Below the pieces are notes generated by a model, which did no database searches, was not told the DNA's origin, and saw only the letters and a list, made by a program, of their open reading frames with translations. Both the position numbers and the translations under genes were made by a program. Of a stretch of 64,000 nt of DNA, positions 31,723 to 41,898 are shown piece by piece. Position 1 is the first letter of the stretch, and every line of letters begins with the position of its first letter. This DNA is from Harmothoe impar (Eukaryota > Annelida > Polychaeta > Phyllodocida > Polynoidae). The DNA is taken from NCBI GenBank assembly GCA_947462335.1, contig OX381709.1, positions 82,088,622 through 82,152,621 of the forward strand, given 5' to 3'.

Positions 31723-33399
31723 GACATTGTTCCAGTCATAATCATATAACACCTACCAGAAGCAAGGTGAGCATCACTCAACAGTTGAGCACTTAACTTT
31801 GGTTCCAAATAAAAAGGTTTGATAGTTTTGTTTGGACTGAGGAGAGGTCCATGAGGGGTTTCCTGTTTATGAAGCTCACCACCTCATATAGAACATAATC
31901 ACCTCTGAGATTATTTAGAATAATTGATTACCCATCAACTCTATCTCTGACAAATTAAATATCAAATTGAATACCATACCCTTACCCACTACCATCCTCC
32001 CCGTCTTAATTAGAATCTTATCTAACATTGTGCTTGTCATGTTAGCTCAGTGATGTGAACACAGATCCAATCTTGCTTAACGTTGGCAGCTGGCAGACTA
32101 TGTGTTTTAAAGCATTGATCCAATCTCTCTGGGTAAGAGGCTGAGCCAGTTATCCTTGGAAACCAGTTTTGGAGTAAAGGCCTTGAGCTGAGTTTACAGA
32201 GTACACAAGGTGCCGCTGACATTGACACCAATTACATTCCTCAGGAACAAGTCTCCCAAATGCTAATCCTCCCTCCCTCCCTCCCAGTTCCTCCATTTGA
32301 GGTAAAGAGGTCTCTACACTACCAGCCTTTTACTTGCGATGATAATGGACAATTTAATTTATTTGAACTTTATTGTTTTATTTTACTTTTTTGTGAAGCT
32401 TTCATCACAGCTACAAATATGAGAGGTAGTTAGTGGATTAATCACAGGCTAAGTGAATTTCATTTGATACTTTGAATTCTGAGTGATTTTATTATAATTA
32501 TTGCTTGCAATGAAGGTAATCTGCATCTGAAAACAGTTTTTTACTGATATCTATAAGTTTACTCTGTCTTGGCTCAGAGATATACCTCGGAAGATGTAAA
32601 CCGCTTTTTACTTAAACCAAGGCACACCCTCTTCTTTACACTAACAATTTAACCCCATGTCCCCATAGTAAGGGCAATTAGTGTCTTTAGTAGGTAAGAT
32701 TAGAAATACATGGATCAATTGCTTATGTGGCTCTAGTGTTAATTAGTTAAGTGGCATCAAAGTGTTGAGTAAACTGCTGGGAATAGAAATAAAAAGCTTC
32801 AGAGCCGCGCTAATGTGTCGCCCTCTGCATCGCCCTCTGCCTCTCACTTATGTGAGGTAATAGTGAAAATGTGCCAGTCACTAGCAGTGCTGAGCTGCTC
32901 ACAAGCCTGAGAAATTGCATTCAGAAAATAAGAATAGAAATGGAAAGCAGCGACAATGAGCCTTAGAGCCTTGGGTTCATAGTTTATAGTAGGGTTATTA
33001 TCTGCAATATCAATAATCAGTGTTTGAGTACAGTAGGTAAAGGTGAAAATACAAGGAACAATTTGTAAAGCACCTTATTGTTGATTTGTATTGTGGCACT
33101 AACGTGAAGAGAAAGCTGCTTGGAATATAACAGGCTTAGAGCCATGTTAAAGGGGCATTCTCACTACTCACACTTAACCACATAGAAGACTAGAACAGTA
33201 CTAGAATTGTGAGTGGGATACACTTGGTGATTATGCCACTTTAATGTATGAGTAGCCTCCTTCCCCCTGACTGACTGCCTGCATGCATACAAAATGGTCA
33301 GGGTGTGCTAGAAGTCACTGGAGCTTAACAAGATATCTGAACTGCTGACAAGGATTAAAGGGTTGCTTTTAGAGATGCTGATTGGAGATAAGAATATTT
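31723..33399. repeat. Block h, unit 2, second part
   Basis: It aligns with 18,150-19,440 and 53,520-54,810. Compared with those copies, about 85 bp are missing after CTAGCAGTGCT (32,890), with GCT at both breakpoints. The conserved core (CTGTCTTGGCTCAG to CTCTCACTTATGTGAGG) is at about 32,565-32,860. No gene is seen. Confidence 0.7.
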
Positions 33400-34042
33400 T
33401 TTTATATACAGCCACTTGTCTGATGTACAGTGCAAATGCAAATGAGTGCTGCTGTGCTGAACTCAGAAATTAGCTAAGAGAGCCCACTGAGCAGTATATG
33501 GACCAACACAGAGAGCAGCTCACAGAGCAGGTCTCAGTAGCTCAATGCACCAATACTCAGAGCTGTGCCCAGACATACAGTTACAGACCAGAGACTCCCC
33601 TGGCTGAACAAAACCTCCTACACATCTATAGCTGTGTCTGTCATCTCTGAGATATCTGAATTTGCTGAGAGCCTCAGTAGGAGGGTATTGTTGTGCTCAT
33701 CTCACTAGAGATCACTCCTCAAAGAGCAGCATGTGGACCAACACACAGAGAAGCTCAGAGGGGGGTCTGGGCAGCTCAATGCACGACAGGCACAGCCCTA
33801 CACAGAGCCTGCCCCAGATACACACAACCTCTGCCTGTATGCAGATAGGGAGGGAGATACAGACGACTTCTGTAGGGAGGGGGTCCAAGGAGGCCAGCCA
33901 CAGAGATCTCTCTATTGCTACTCTAGCCTACTATAGTGCATGCACTTCCTTATAATGGGCATAGGGAAACAAAATAGTCTACAAAATGTTTGACTGCATA
34001 CACTGCAGCACTTCAAACCTGCATTGCATGCACAATACAGAT
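33400..34042. repeat. Block i, unit 2, left part
   Basis: CAGATACACACAACCTCTGC, CTGTATGCAGATAGGG and TGGACCAACACACAGAGAAG words match unit 1 and unit 3. It ends at CACAATACAGAT, where the 1.19-kb element is inserted. Confidence 0.65.
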
Positions 34043-35231
34043 CCTAGCTAGCAAAACTCGTAGTAAATCACATCATCTCTACATCTTTTCTCAACAGATA
34101 TTTACTAGATTTGGTTACGTCGTATTCTTGGCCTCATGACGTCTTATATGCAAATGGTTTAGACGTCACTCTTCTGACATCTTTTCAATGTAACATAATG
34201 ATATTAGTATGACCTGCTTTGAAAGACATCAGGAAGATGCGATATAAAGATGTCAGTAAGTAGAATAATTATAACATTGTGTGAGGTGGGTATATTCCAA
34301 AATCATTTTAATTGTGGGGTGAAATTTATATCATAAATAAGATACCAGATGCAGACACATTTAAGACATCATGAAAAGACATGTATCTAACGTCTACCCT
34401 ACACCTAGAGTAGGACTTCTCTATCAGAAGTAGGTAACATCTAAGGCAATTGATTTAATCAGCACATTTTGCCTGTAGACATCACCAATATTCCTTCAGA
34501 GGTTAGCACATTGATCCTAGCACAGAGGCCAAGATGCGATGTCAGCTTATGGTCAGTCTACGGGATTTAAATAGATTTAGCAACCACAGAAAAGGTGTGC
34601 TCGTACTAATATCCTGGTTGTTCGATTAATAATTGTTCTATAGAAAAAGAAATAACAGATCATACATTCCAGAGAAAAAGTTATTCAAATTTCATCTTCT
34701 ATGTAAATTTATTATGTTGAATAGATACTCTTTTATGGTCAAACTATTGCCAATGTAGATTGAATTCTATTGATATTGGTTAAGGGAGACATCTTGTGTT
34801 AAAAGAGTGAACCACTTGAAAGGTAAAGTACAGATGTGTTATAGACGTCATAATCTGACCAGATAAGGATGTACCACATACATAAAGTATACATAATATT
34901 GATGTCAAATCTGTCACATCATTTTAACATGCACATTAAGTCATGAATTTTACTTCAATGTATTATGTGTATAATTTCTCCAAAAAAGATGTAATATTCT
35001 GATCAAGATTTAACCACTCATTATGTCAAATAGTGACCACATTCAAACGTATGGATGATATCAAATGACTCTTTCACATGGCCATTTAAATATAAATAAT
35101 ACGTAAGTTTCCTGTCAAACTAGTATGTAAATTGATTTACTCCCTCAAGATGTCATTATGGGGTCATTTTTACGTATCAACGTGAATATGACCAGTAAAA
35201 GACGTACTTTTTACATAAGGTGCTAGCTGGG
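34043..35231. mobile_element. 1,189-bp non-autonomous DNA transposon, CCTAGCTAGCA ends, AT duplication
   Basis: The left end CCTAGCTAGCA and the right end TGCTAGCTGGG are inverted with one mismatch. AT flanks both sides (34041-34042 and 35232-35233). The matching uninterrupted sequence in units 1 and 3 reads CACAATACGGAAGTGTGGCC and ATACACATGTGTGGCC. The AT-rich interior is sprinkled with GACATC / GATGTC / GACGTC hexamers (for example 34,137, 34,165, 34,229, 34,367). No transposase is present. The end resembles the CCCAGCTAACA end of the 137-147 bp MITEs. Confidence 0.88.
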
Positions 35232-35468
35232 ATGTGTGCCCTACTGAAGCATTCTCTGAACACACTGTAAACATGCACAATGCTGCCAGCCACCCAGCGT
35301 CCATACCTATAGAGACACATGGGATGCACCACTCTGCTTGGCAGGTGTTCCAGGCACGTTAAACCCATTACCTGCTCCAACAAAGACATATGTGTGAGGA
35401 GGACATAAAGTAGATCTGGGACCTCCTCTCTTACCCCCATCTCACACTAGTTCCAGTATCAGTACATG
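35232..35468. repeat. Block i, unit 2, right part
   Basis: AAACCCATTACCTGCTCCAA and AGGTGTTCCAGGCACGTT match 20,495-20,540 and 56,010-56,050. It is followed by CAGTATCAGTACATG and the TA target of the next transposon. Confidence 0.7.
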
Positions 35469-35470
35469 TA

Positions 35471-36757
35471 GGGGAGAGAGGGGCGCGTTGAACCACTTTT
35501 GCACTTTTATTTTTTTCCTGACCTTATCAAAGTCATCTGGACGTTTATCTTGGATCTAGCAGTTACCTTATATCATTGCGATATATGATCACCTATGGCA
35601 AAGCAAGTATGGTTGTTTTTTGTATTTATTTTGAATTTTTGAAAAAAGAATCTTTGGGTGGTTCAATGTGCCCCATGCCCTGGGCAGGTTGACCCACCCC
35701 CTGGGGCACCTTGAACCACATATATTGAATGGTTCAAACTATCAGCAATATGGATTTATTATTGAAGGTTGAGGTGTAATTACTTGCTATTGTAACTTTT
35801 GAGGAGGATTGAGTTTAAAAAGTACATATTTAATGCACACAAATCTGTCAATTAAACTGTCTAAAATAGTGACTGGATTAGAGCCTTACAAATTTCCCTT
35901 TAGGTCTATATAAACCATCTTAAGACGATTGCTACTATTTGCAAGGTCTATAATAATCCTTGGTTATATTCATACATGATGTAACATTCTGCTTTGTTTC
36001 CAAAAAATTATAATCTAGGGATAAAGGCACTCTGAATATGCTAGAAAAAAATTTATCATCCCAATTGGCAAACTACATATATTCTATCATGATAGTATAA
36101 CCAAATTATATCTCATGCATGTCTCTTTTTGTGTGCCTAATAAAATACTGGTTTATATATATGTCCTATACAGCCTATAGTAGACCCAGAGGTGGAGTGA
36201 GTATTATCTTCTCATCTCTCACTTATAAGCTGATGAGGAGACCTTGCAAAAATTGCTGCCCTCTGGTGAGGAGCAGTGACACCTTGTCCTTCTATGCACT
36301 GCAATGCCCAGGCGCATATGTGTTAGATAATGGAACTATTCCTTCAAGAACATGGTTCAAGGTGCCCCAATTTTTGTGGTTCAATGTACCCCATGCCGGC
36401 CATCATAGATAATGATGATGTTATTCAAATTACATCATAAGCTCAGGGGTAAAATCAGGTTCTATTGAAGCATTTAGATGTATACTTTGACCTCCATGTA
36501 GATCTTTGGCCAGCAATGTTTTGTAACAAGAAAAGAACAAAAGTTTGACTATTGCAAATATTTACTTTCAAGCGCATAAATCTTAAATGTTGTCTGAGTT
36601 GCTCCTCAGCATCCCAAAATAAATATGATGCTGCTGCCCTGAACCGTTTATATAAGGGGGTAATGTGGTAGGCAAACTGCTGGAAAATTCTCAATGGAAT
36701 AGCAAAGAGAGCGAGTGGTTCAATGTGCCCGGGTGGTCAACGTGCCCCTCTCTCCCC
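35471..36757. mobile_element. 1,287-bp non-autonomous TA-flanked transposon, GGTTCAA-GTGCCCC word repeats
   Basis: The ends are GGGGAGAGAGGGGCGCGTTG and the inverse of GGGGAGAGAGGGGCACGTTG. TA flanks both sides (35469-35470 and 36758-36759). Unit 1 has the empty site CAATACAGATACAGTAGTCAC and the filled site reads GTACATG-TA, element, TA-CAGTGGTCAC. The word GGTTCAATGTGCCCC recurs inside (about 35,661, 36,379 and 36,717, and inverted at 35,704). No protein is encoded. Tc1/mariner-type is inferred from the TA target only. Confidence 0.9.
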
Positions 36758-36759
36758 TA

Positions 36760-37229
36760 CAGTGGTCACAATATTAGTAAAAAAAGCCAGGACTAAATCA
36801 CAGAAACAAATTGTAATGCATTGGATATTAAATAGTTTAAACATGCTGACCAACATAGAGTTGTTTTCCCTCTGTGATCAACTGAGCTACTACATGTAAG
36901 AGACATTCAGAGTAAAATACGTTTACTTTAGTGTCACTGTTTTGACCTAATGTGGGTAGTAGTAGCTGGTAGGCAGTTTGTACCAGGCCACGAGCCAGTA
37001 CTGGGGTCATCCTGTACAATGACATTAATGAGGCCAAAGCCACGCAGCACAGAGAGAGCCAGGCCACTACAAGTCAGGTATAGGACTCATACTACAACCT
37101 GTCGCATGCCAATCACACCAGGCTGCTATAAACTCCTTAGCTGTCAGTCAGAAATAGGATGTATTCATTTCAACTATGGATAATGTGTATTTGGTATGGG
37201 AAATGGGATCTTTAATCGGATCATACAAT
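36760..37229. repeat. Start of unit 3, block a
   Basis: TTTAAACATGCTGACCAACA (about 36,837) and the CAGGCCACTACAAGTCAGGT region align with 56,180-56,420. A matching stretch begins unit 2 but is shortened there. No gene is supported. Confidence 0.65.
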
Positions 37230-37256
37230 TATAAGGGTAGCAGAAAAGTCATCTGG

Positions 37257-37325
37257 AGAAAGCAGGATTCGAACCCACAACCTCCTGACTCATGAGACAG
37301 TACTTTACCACTGAGCTACATCCCC
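37257..37325 (-). pseudogene. tRNA-like sequence with pol III A and B boxes, anticodon region CAT
   Basis: On the minus strand, GGGGATGTAGCTCAGTGGT resembles a tRNA 5' half with an A box, and GTGGGTTCGAATCCTGC is a perfect T-arm and B box. The anticodon arm CTGTC-TCATGA-GTCAG has only a 6-base loop and one mismatch, and the acceptor and D stems pair poorly. TTTT follows at about 37,244. It lies in a ~220-bp insertion absent from unit 4 (about 37,230-37,450). I read it as a tRNA-Met-like pseudogene or the head of a tRNA-derived SINE. Confidence 0.6.
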
Positions 37326-37449
37326 ATTCGACAACTTAACCACACCGTACGTTACTGGATTGGTATGGTCCTTATATGTGGGTGTAGGATTACCCAGGTG
37401 ATACCTCCCTGCAGATTTATCATGAAGCTGCGAGTAATCCGTGCCCCTA

Positions 37450-38324
37450 CACGATGAATGCCTTACCAATAGATCACTTGGTTTTGTTACCATCCTCCAT
37501 CAGTCAGGCCTGTAGCACTGGAGCATATAGCAGCCTCAGGACACTCCCAACTCCCCCAGTCGGTGGTGGGACACTGGAGAGCAGAGAGGTGCATGGCTCT
37601 GAGCTGCACAGACCGCATGGTCTTGTTGCCATCCTCTATGAGTCAGGCCTGTAACACTGGAGCAGCCTCAGACAGGCAACTCCCAACTCCCCCAGTCAGT
37701 GGTGGGATACAAGAGGAGATAGAGGCATGTGGAGTACAGGGCATATTCAGGTCAGTGCTAAAGTAACACAGAAGGTGTCAGTCTCGAGCCCTGACTGCAG
37801 CAGGGAAGGTGTTTGACCACAGTAGCTAAAAGTCTGAAGGGGGAGGAGAGGACTGCGTCCCTGTGATGACACTCAGTGAGGTGTGGGTAGAGCTGTAGGT
37901 GATGACACTCAGTTAGGTGTGGACAGAGCAGCACTCATCACATCAGGGAGATGTATGGGTGTATTGCTGTACTCTGTGTGATGCCAGTCAGCCCCAGTAC
38001 GCTGGAGGAGTGAGCACACTCAGCCCGGCTGCTTCCAACACCCTCACTATCAGCCGTGCAGTAGCTGAGGAGAGGGGCATGAGGTCATGCAGTGAAGCCT
38101 AGATAAAGCATCACACAGTGTTAAAACCAAACTCAGCAGATATATTACATACTATATACGGGTGCACAACCAGTGTATAAGGACAGAGAAGATATATATT
38201 TTACCTCTGGATACTAACAGTAAAGCAGTGAGAGAATGAGAATAATTATTGTATTGAACACAACAGGACTACTCATTGACTGCATACTGAACTATATACA
38301 GGTAACTAGCTGCAGCCTATAGGA
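37450..38324. repeat. Block a, unit 3, minisatellite part
   Basis: ACTTGGTTTTGTTACCATCC, GACCGCATGGTCTTGTTGCC and CAGTCGGTGGTGGGACACTG recur at about 37,475-37,710. A short tandem duplication of GATGACACTCAGTGAGGTGT lies at about 37,864-37,925. Open frames here reflect the repeat. Confidence 0.65.
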
Positions 38325-39211
38325 CGGGGGCGACTGATTGAAAGGGAATTGCCTTCAAGTCACTTCCATTAGAATAGAGAGATAGGTCTGGGGTCTGCTG
38401 TATTAAAGAATCAGGCAGACTGAGTAGACAGTGCAACTACCTGCATACATGATCGTCCAGCAAGTTATACTACTGTGGATGAACTGATTCTGCAACCTAA
38501 TGAGTGTGTGAGTGAATGATGATTGCTTAACACCATTTTGAATGCTAAGATCATGTTCATGATGAAAATTGTACTTGAGAATCAATTTGATCTAGAAAAA
38601 CATCCGCATCAAGGCAAATGGGCACCAAACATACAGAAGAGTGGCTTCTAGAGAGTAAGCTGCAAATAAATGACAGGAGAATGAGGAAGAGTCCTATGTG
38701 ACAGACATATAAACCTTTACAGACATAATTAGCATTCATCTGAGGAGCCTGTAAGGAACGATAAAAGGGTGCAGTGTGTAGTGATAGAGAGGGCAGGCAA
38801 TAATAAGGGGAAGTAAGAAGTGAGACAGGTGGTTGGTGCATGGGTGACAGCAAGGAGGAAATAAAGTAAGAAAAATTGATGAGTGGGTGAGTAACTGACA
38901 TGATGCTGTATACCTAAATTCATGATGAGACACATTTACTATCACAGACCAAGTAATTGTATTTGAAAATCAGCATTCATCATTGTCATAATGATTCTTG
39001 TATACTTTTTGTGTTGTAGCTGCAACATAAAGAAGCAGTGTTTAGTAATGTGGTTGGAAATGTGGCCAAGATATTTTAGAGCAGGACAATAAGAATGTAG
39101 ACAGGCAACTGTTTTGTCTCTTTGTAGCATACCAATATTAGCCCCATTCTTACATTATAACAACATGTACTTATATAGGGTTTGCCTTTTAATTATGGTG
39201 TGAAAAAAGCC
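38325..39211. repeat. Block b, unit 3
   Basis: It starts GGGGGCGACTGATTGAAAGG as in unit 2. It contains the purine-rich AGAGAGGGCAGGCAATAATA and GTGAGACAGGTGGTTGGTGC. No gene other than the tRNA at its end. Confidence 0.65.
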
Positions 39212-39284
39212 AGGCCCCAGTGAGGATTGAACTCAGGACCTCTGGTTTACAAAACCAGTGCTCTAGCCACTGAGCTATAGGGCC
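39212..39284 (-). tRNA. tRNA-Thr (anticodon UGU), unit 3, diverged copy
   Basis: The cloverleaf is recognisable and the anticodon is still TGT, but there are four changes from the other copies. The loop is TTTGTAA, the variable arm is AGGTC, the T stem begins C and makes a C-C mismatch with its partner, and the G next to the anticodon stem has changed. TTTTTT (minus strand) at 39203-39208 remains as terminator. It may be expressed, but the T-stem mismatch suggests early decay. Confidence 0.85.
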
Positions 39285-40437
39285 ACATGTTCTACAAAAC
39301 ACACATGGCTGTATTTGAGTTTGTATTGATCCATGTGCATCGAGTCATTAAAACGTAACAGATGCCATGCCAGGATATCCTACTCATCCAATTTAGCAAT
39401 AATGTAATAATATATTTTGTTGTTTTGCTTCTTGTGGTTGAACTTTAAGGGGCCTTTAGAAATGACATTGTAGTGCATTGAATGCAGATATAGCCTTAAA
39501 ACTTGGGGGCCTACATCGAGTATATGTAGAGTTTTACCTCAGGCATGTACCTAATTATATCTACAGTCAGTTGGACTGACAAATGCATTGTGCTAGTCCT
39601 TAAATGATGAAAGAGAAAAAAAGCTTGCTAGACCCAGCGAGGACTAAAATATACTAGAGCATATGATAAATGAAAAACAATATTTTTTTCAGACTTTCAA
39701 CCTTTGGATATGTAAGCCTGAACTTACATCAGGACAGGAAGGGACATCACCATACCGGAAGTATGTCAAGCTCCAGTCTTTGTGGAGCCCTTCATTGGAT
39801 GGCCTTGACCCTTACCTTGACCTTGGGATATTGAGCTGCTGGTCACGTGACCCCCCAAGGTGAGTGACCTCATGCTAAGCCGTCAGATGGCACTACCTGT
39901 ATGCCCCCTGAGTGGTGAGCAGTGATGTTATCAATAAAAATCCTCGCCTGCCGGTTTTTCATCCATCAGCCAGACTCTGCTGCCGTGTAACCTCTCAGTA
40001 TGGGCCATTTTGGGAGGAATTCCCATAAACTATGTCAGAGAGCAGTTCAGCAATTCCAAATAGTACCCTTCCATTTCCTATGATAAACTACTTTCCGAAG
40101 CAGTCTCTATCTCCCAGCTACACTCTTAGTGTCAGGCAACCCACTGTGTTTCATTAATTTCTGACAGCTTGCCACTGATTGGTGACCCAGGGAAAGGTCA
40201 TGTGGTCATATATGTGGTTTATGTGCCAATATGCTCCTAATCTACTATAACAGGCTGAAGAAGGAATAACTGCGGTTGCATTGACACACCATCATATTTA
40301 ATACCAATGCTTTGCACATCTAGCTGCTTTCCTGCAACCTAAAGATGCGAAGAGAATCAACACTAGGCTCAGGACCTTCACCTTGTTCTAAAAAGTATCT
40401 ACACAGATTAAATCCCCACCAGGTCTCCGGATCGCAC
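39285..40437. repeat. Block c, unit 3
   Basis: It is highly similar to 23,267-24,420: CCATACCGGAAGTATGTCAA, GACCCCCCAAGGTGAGTGAC and AACCCACTGTGTTTCATTAA. Its first ~300 bp are instead closer to unit 4 (shared CCTCAGGCATGTACCTAATT), so the block is a mosaic. No gene is seen. Confidence 0.65.
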
Positions 40438-40690
40438 AGTCCTCTGGACAGCCTTGGACGACGCGGTCCAAAATATGACAATCAGGAAAGACTTTCTAAA
40501 CGCTATATAGCACATGCAAAGACTTCATGGGCCAAATGGCCATCGATCACATCGTTAACATAATTAGTAATATAGTATAAGACTCTATTGCATCAATCGC
40601 TCGATTTATATATTCTCTTGGCCATTTATGAAAAGCGCCCCACGTCTGTGATTTTTTATGGTCAATAAATAATCAAACTACAAACTACTC
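40438..40690 (+). mobile_element. 5'-truncated LINE-like 3' fragment with short coding tail
   Basis: This ~250-bp insert interrupts GGATCACACAG and CCCACTCCAC-TGCATG, which are contiguous in units 2 and 4. A frame across 40,456-40,563 reads as a basic, tryptophan-bearing C-terminus and stops. An A/T-rich 3' part then ends GTCAATAAATAATCAAACTA with a CAAACTA direct repeat. The layout (end of ORF, AATAAA, short repeated tail) fits a truncated non-LTR retrotransposon. I cannot name the clade. Confidence 0.5.
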
Positions 40691-40874
40691 CACTACTGCA
40701 TGTATGCTTATACTGCCCCTTGAGAGTGTCAGTGTCAAAGGCAAGCTTATCTTGGTGGGAGCTCAGGTTTCACAAGTGCCATAGCTGTGCATAAGACCAC
40801 ATCACCCTCATTTTATCCTAGATATCATAGTGTTCACTGATAAATTGGCTGGTGTGTGGCTAGGATACGCGGGA

Positions 40875-40880
40875 TCTGCG

Positions 40881-40913
<33 letters not shown>

Positions 40914-40922
40914 TTATATATA
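40875..40922. repeat. (TA)n microsatellite at a shared deletion point
   Basis: Alternating TA with a few breaks follows GCGGGATCTGCG. It marks the place where units 3 and 4 both lose the ~350 bp of block d that unit 2 keeps (24,620-24,940). The matching tract in unit 4 is at 59,212-59,266. Confidence 0.8.
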
Positions 40923-41280
40923 GCTAGTATTGCATGATGAGGTCACGTATGGGTCGTGCACCCCATGCTTGACCTTATCATACAATACTAGCTTATTACA
41001 CGACCATAAGACAATTTTTCAGCCCCCCTACCTTTTAGTTGTTGTTTACATCGCCAATTTCATTGTTTCTATCCTTAATTTGCATCGTTCACAACGTCGT
41101 CTGCTTTGTTTACATTGCCGCCATTGTCATATCACATGACCAAAATACTGCCATCTGATTGATCTAGAGCAGCAAAAAGCGTGCCACACACCCGGGTGGT
41201 ATGCAAAAACGTACCACGCACCCGGGTGGTATGATTTTATTGATTAAACTCACACAGGATCGTACCAATACTGTTAGGTT
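40923..41280. mobile_element. Unit 3-specific insert: small foldback plus 30-bp tandem palindromes
   Basis: GCTAGTATTGCATGATGAGG at 40,923 and its near-complement ending CATACAATACTAGC at 41,002 form an ~80-bp hairpin. Further right, two 30-bp direct copies of CCACACACCCGGGTGGTATG / CCACGCACCCGGGTGGTATG lie at about 41,180-41,237; each contains CACCCGGGTGG. The whole insert is missing from unit 4. The element class is unknown. Confidence 0.6.
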
Positions 41281-41672
41281 GTGTAATAAAGGAATATAAT
41301 GCCTAGTTCCAGAACCTGCTGCAGCTAATGTCATTATGTAGTAGTAATAGGACGAGTACCAACTCCGCCTATAACTCATTTATAATACCACTAGCTGCAT
41401 GCAGTATACAAGAGGTGTGAAATGCTTTGTTCTCCGTGCCCGCTGTGGTATAAGTATGGAACAAGCCCTACCCTATATAACATTGTGTAAACAGGCACTT
41501 GTGTTGCTAAGCTATTGTTGAATATTCATGACATGCATATGACTACATCCCCAGAGTGCCAGCTGGGAGGTCCTGGTACAAGGCTCCATGATTAGGTCTA
41601 TAGGGTCTACCCTCATATATCTGCTTCATGCATATCAAGGTGATGTGTTATATCCTGGCAGGCATTTACCTG
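41281..41672. repeat. Block d, unit 3, middle part
   Basis: GCCTAGTTCCAGAACCTGCT to CATGCATATCAAGGTGATGT is nearly identical to 59,270-59,600 in unit 4. No gene is seen. Confidence 0.7.
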
Positions 41673-41898
41673 TTAACCCTTTAAGGATGGTGTGTCGCTA
41701 AAAGATGACATTTGTTATCATGATGCATGAATGCAGCAGTGATCATTAGCTTGGTTGTACTGGGTTGATAAACTCTCGAGTTGTTCCTATGATGCTTTGA
41801 TGCAGCACTGGCAAGCTACATTCCCGTGCTACATTCATGCATCATGATGACAAAGGACATAGCACATTAAGGCTCTATGCGGTCCCTGAAGGATTAGG
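41673..41898. mobile_element. TTAA palindromic MITE, block d copy (unit 3, first)
   Basis: It starts TTAACCCTTTAAGGATGGTG and has TATCATGATGCATGAATGCA, CTACATTCATGCATCATGAT and a CTATGCGGTCCCTGAAGGAT right end. It is almost identical to the unit 4 copy at 59620 and related to 48261. Confidence 0.65.
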
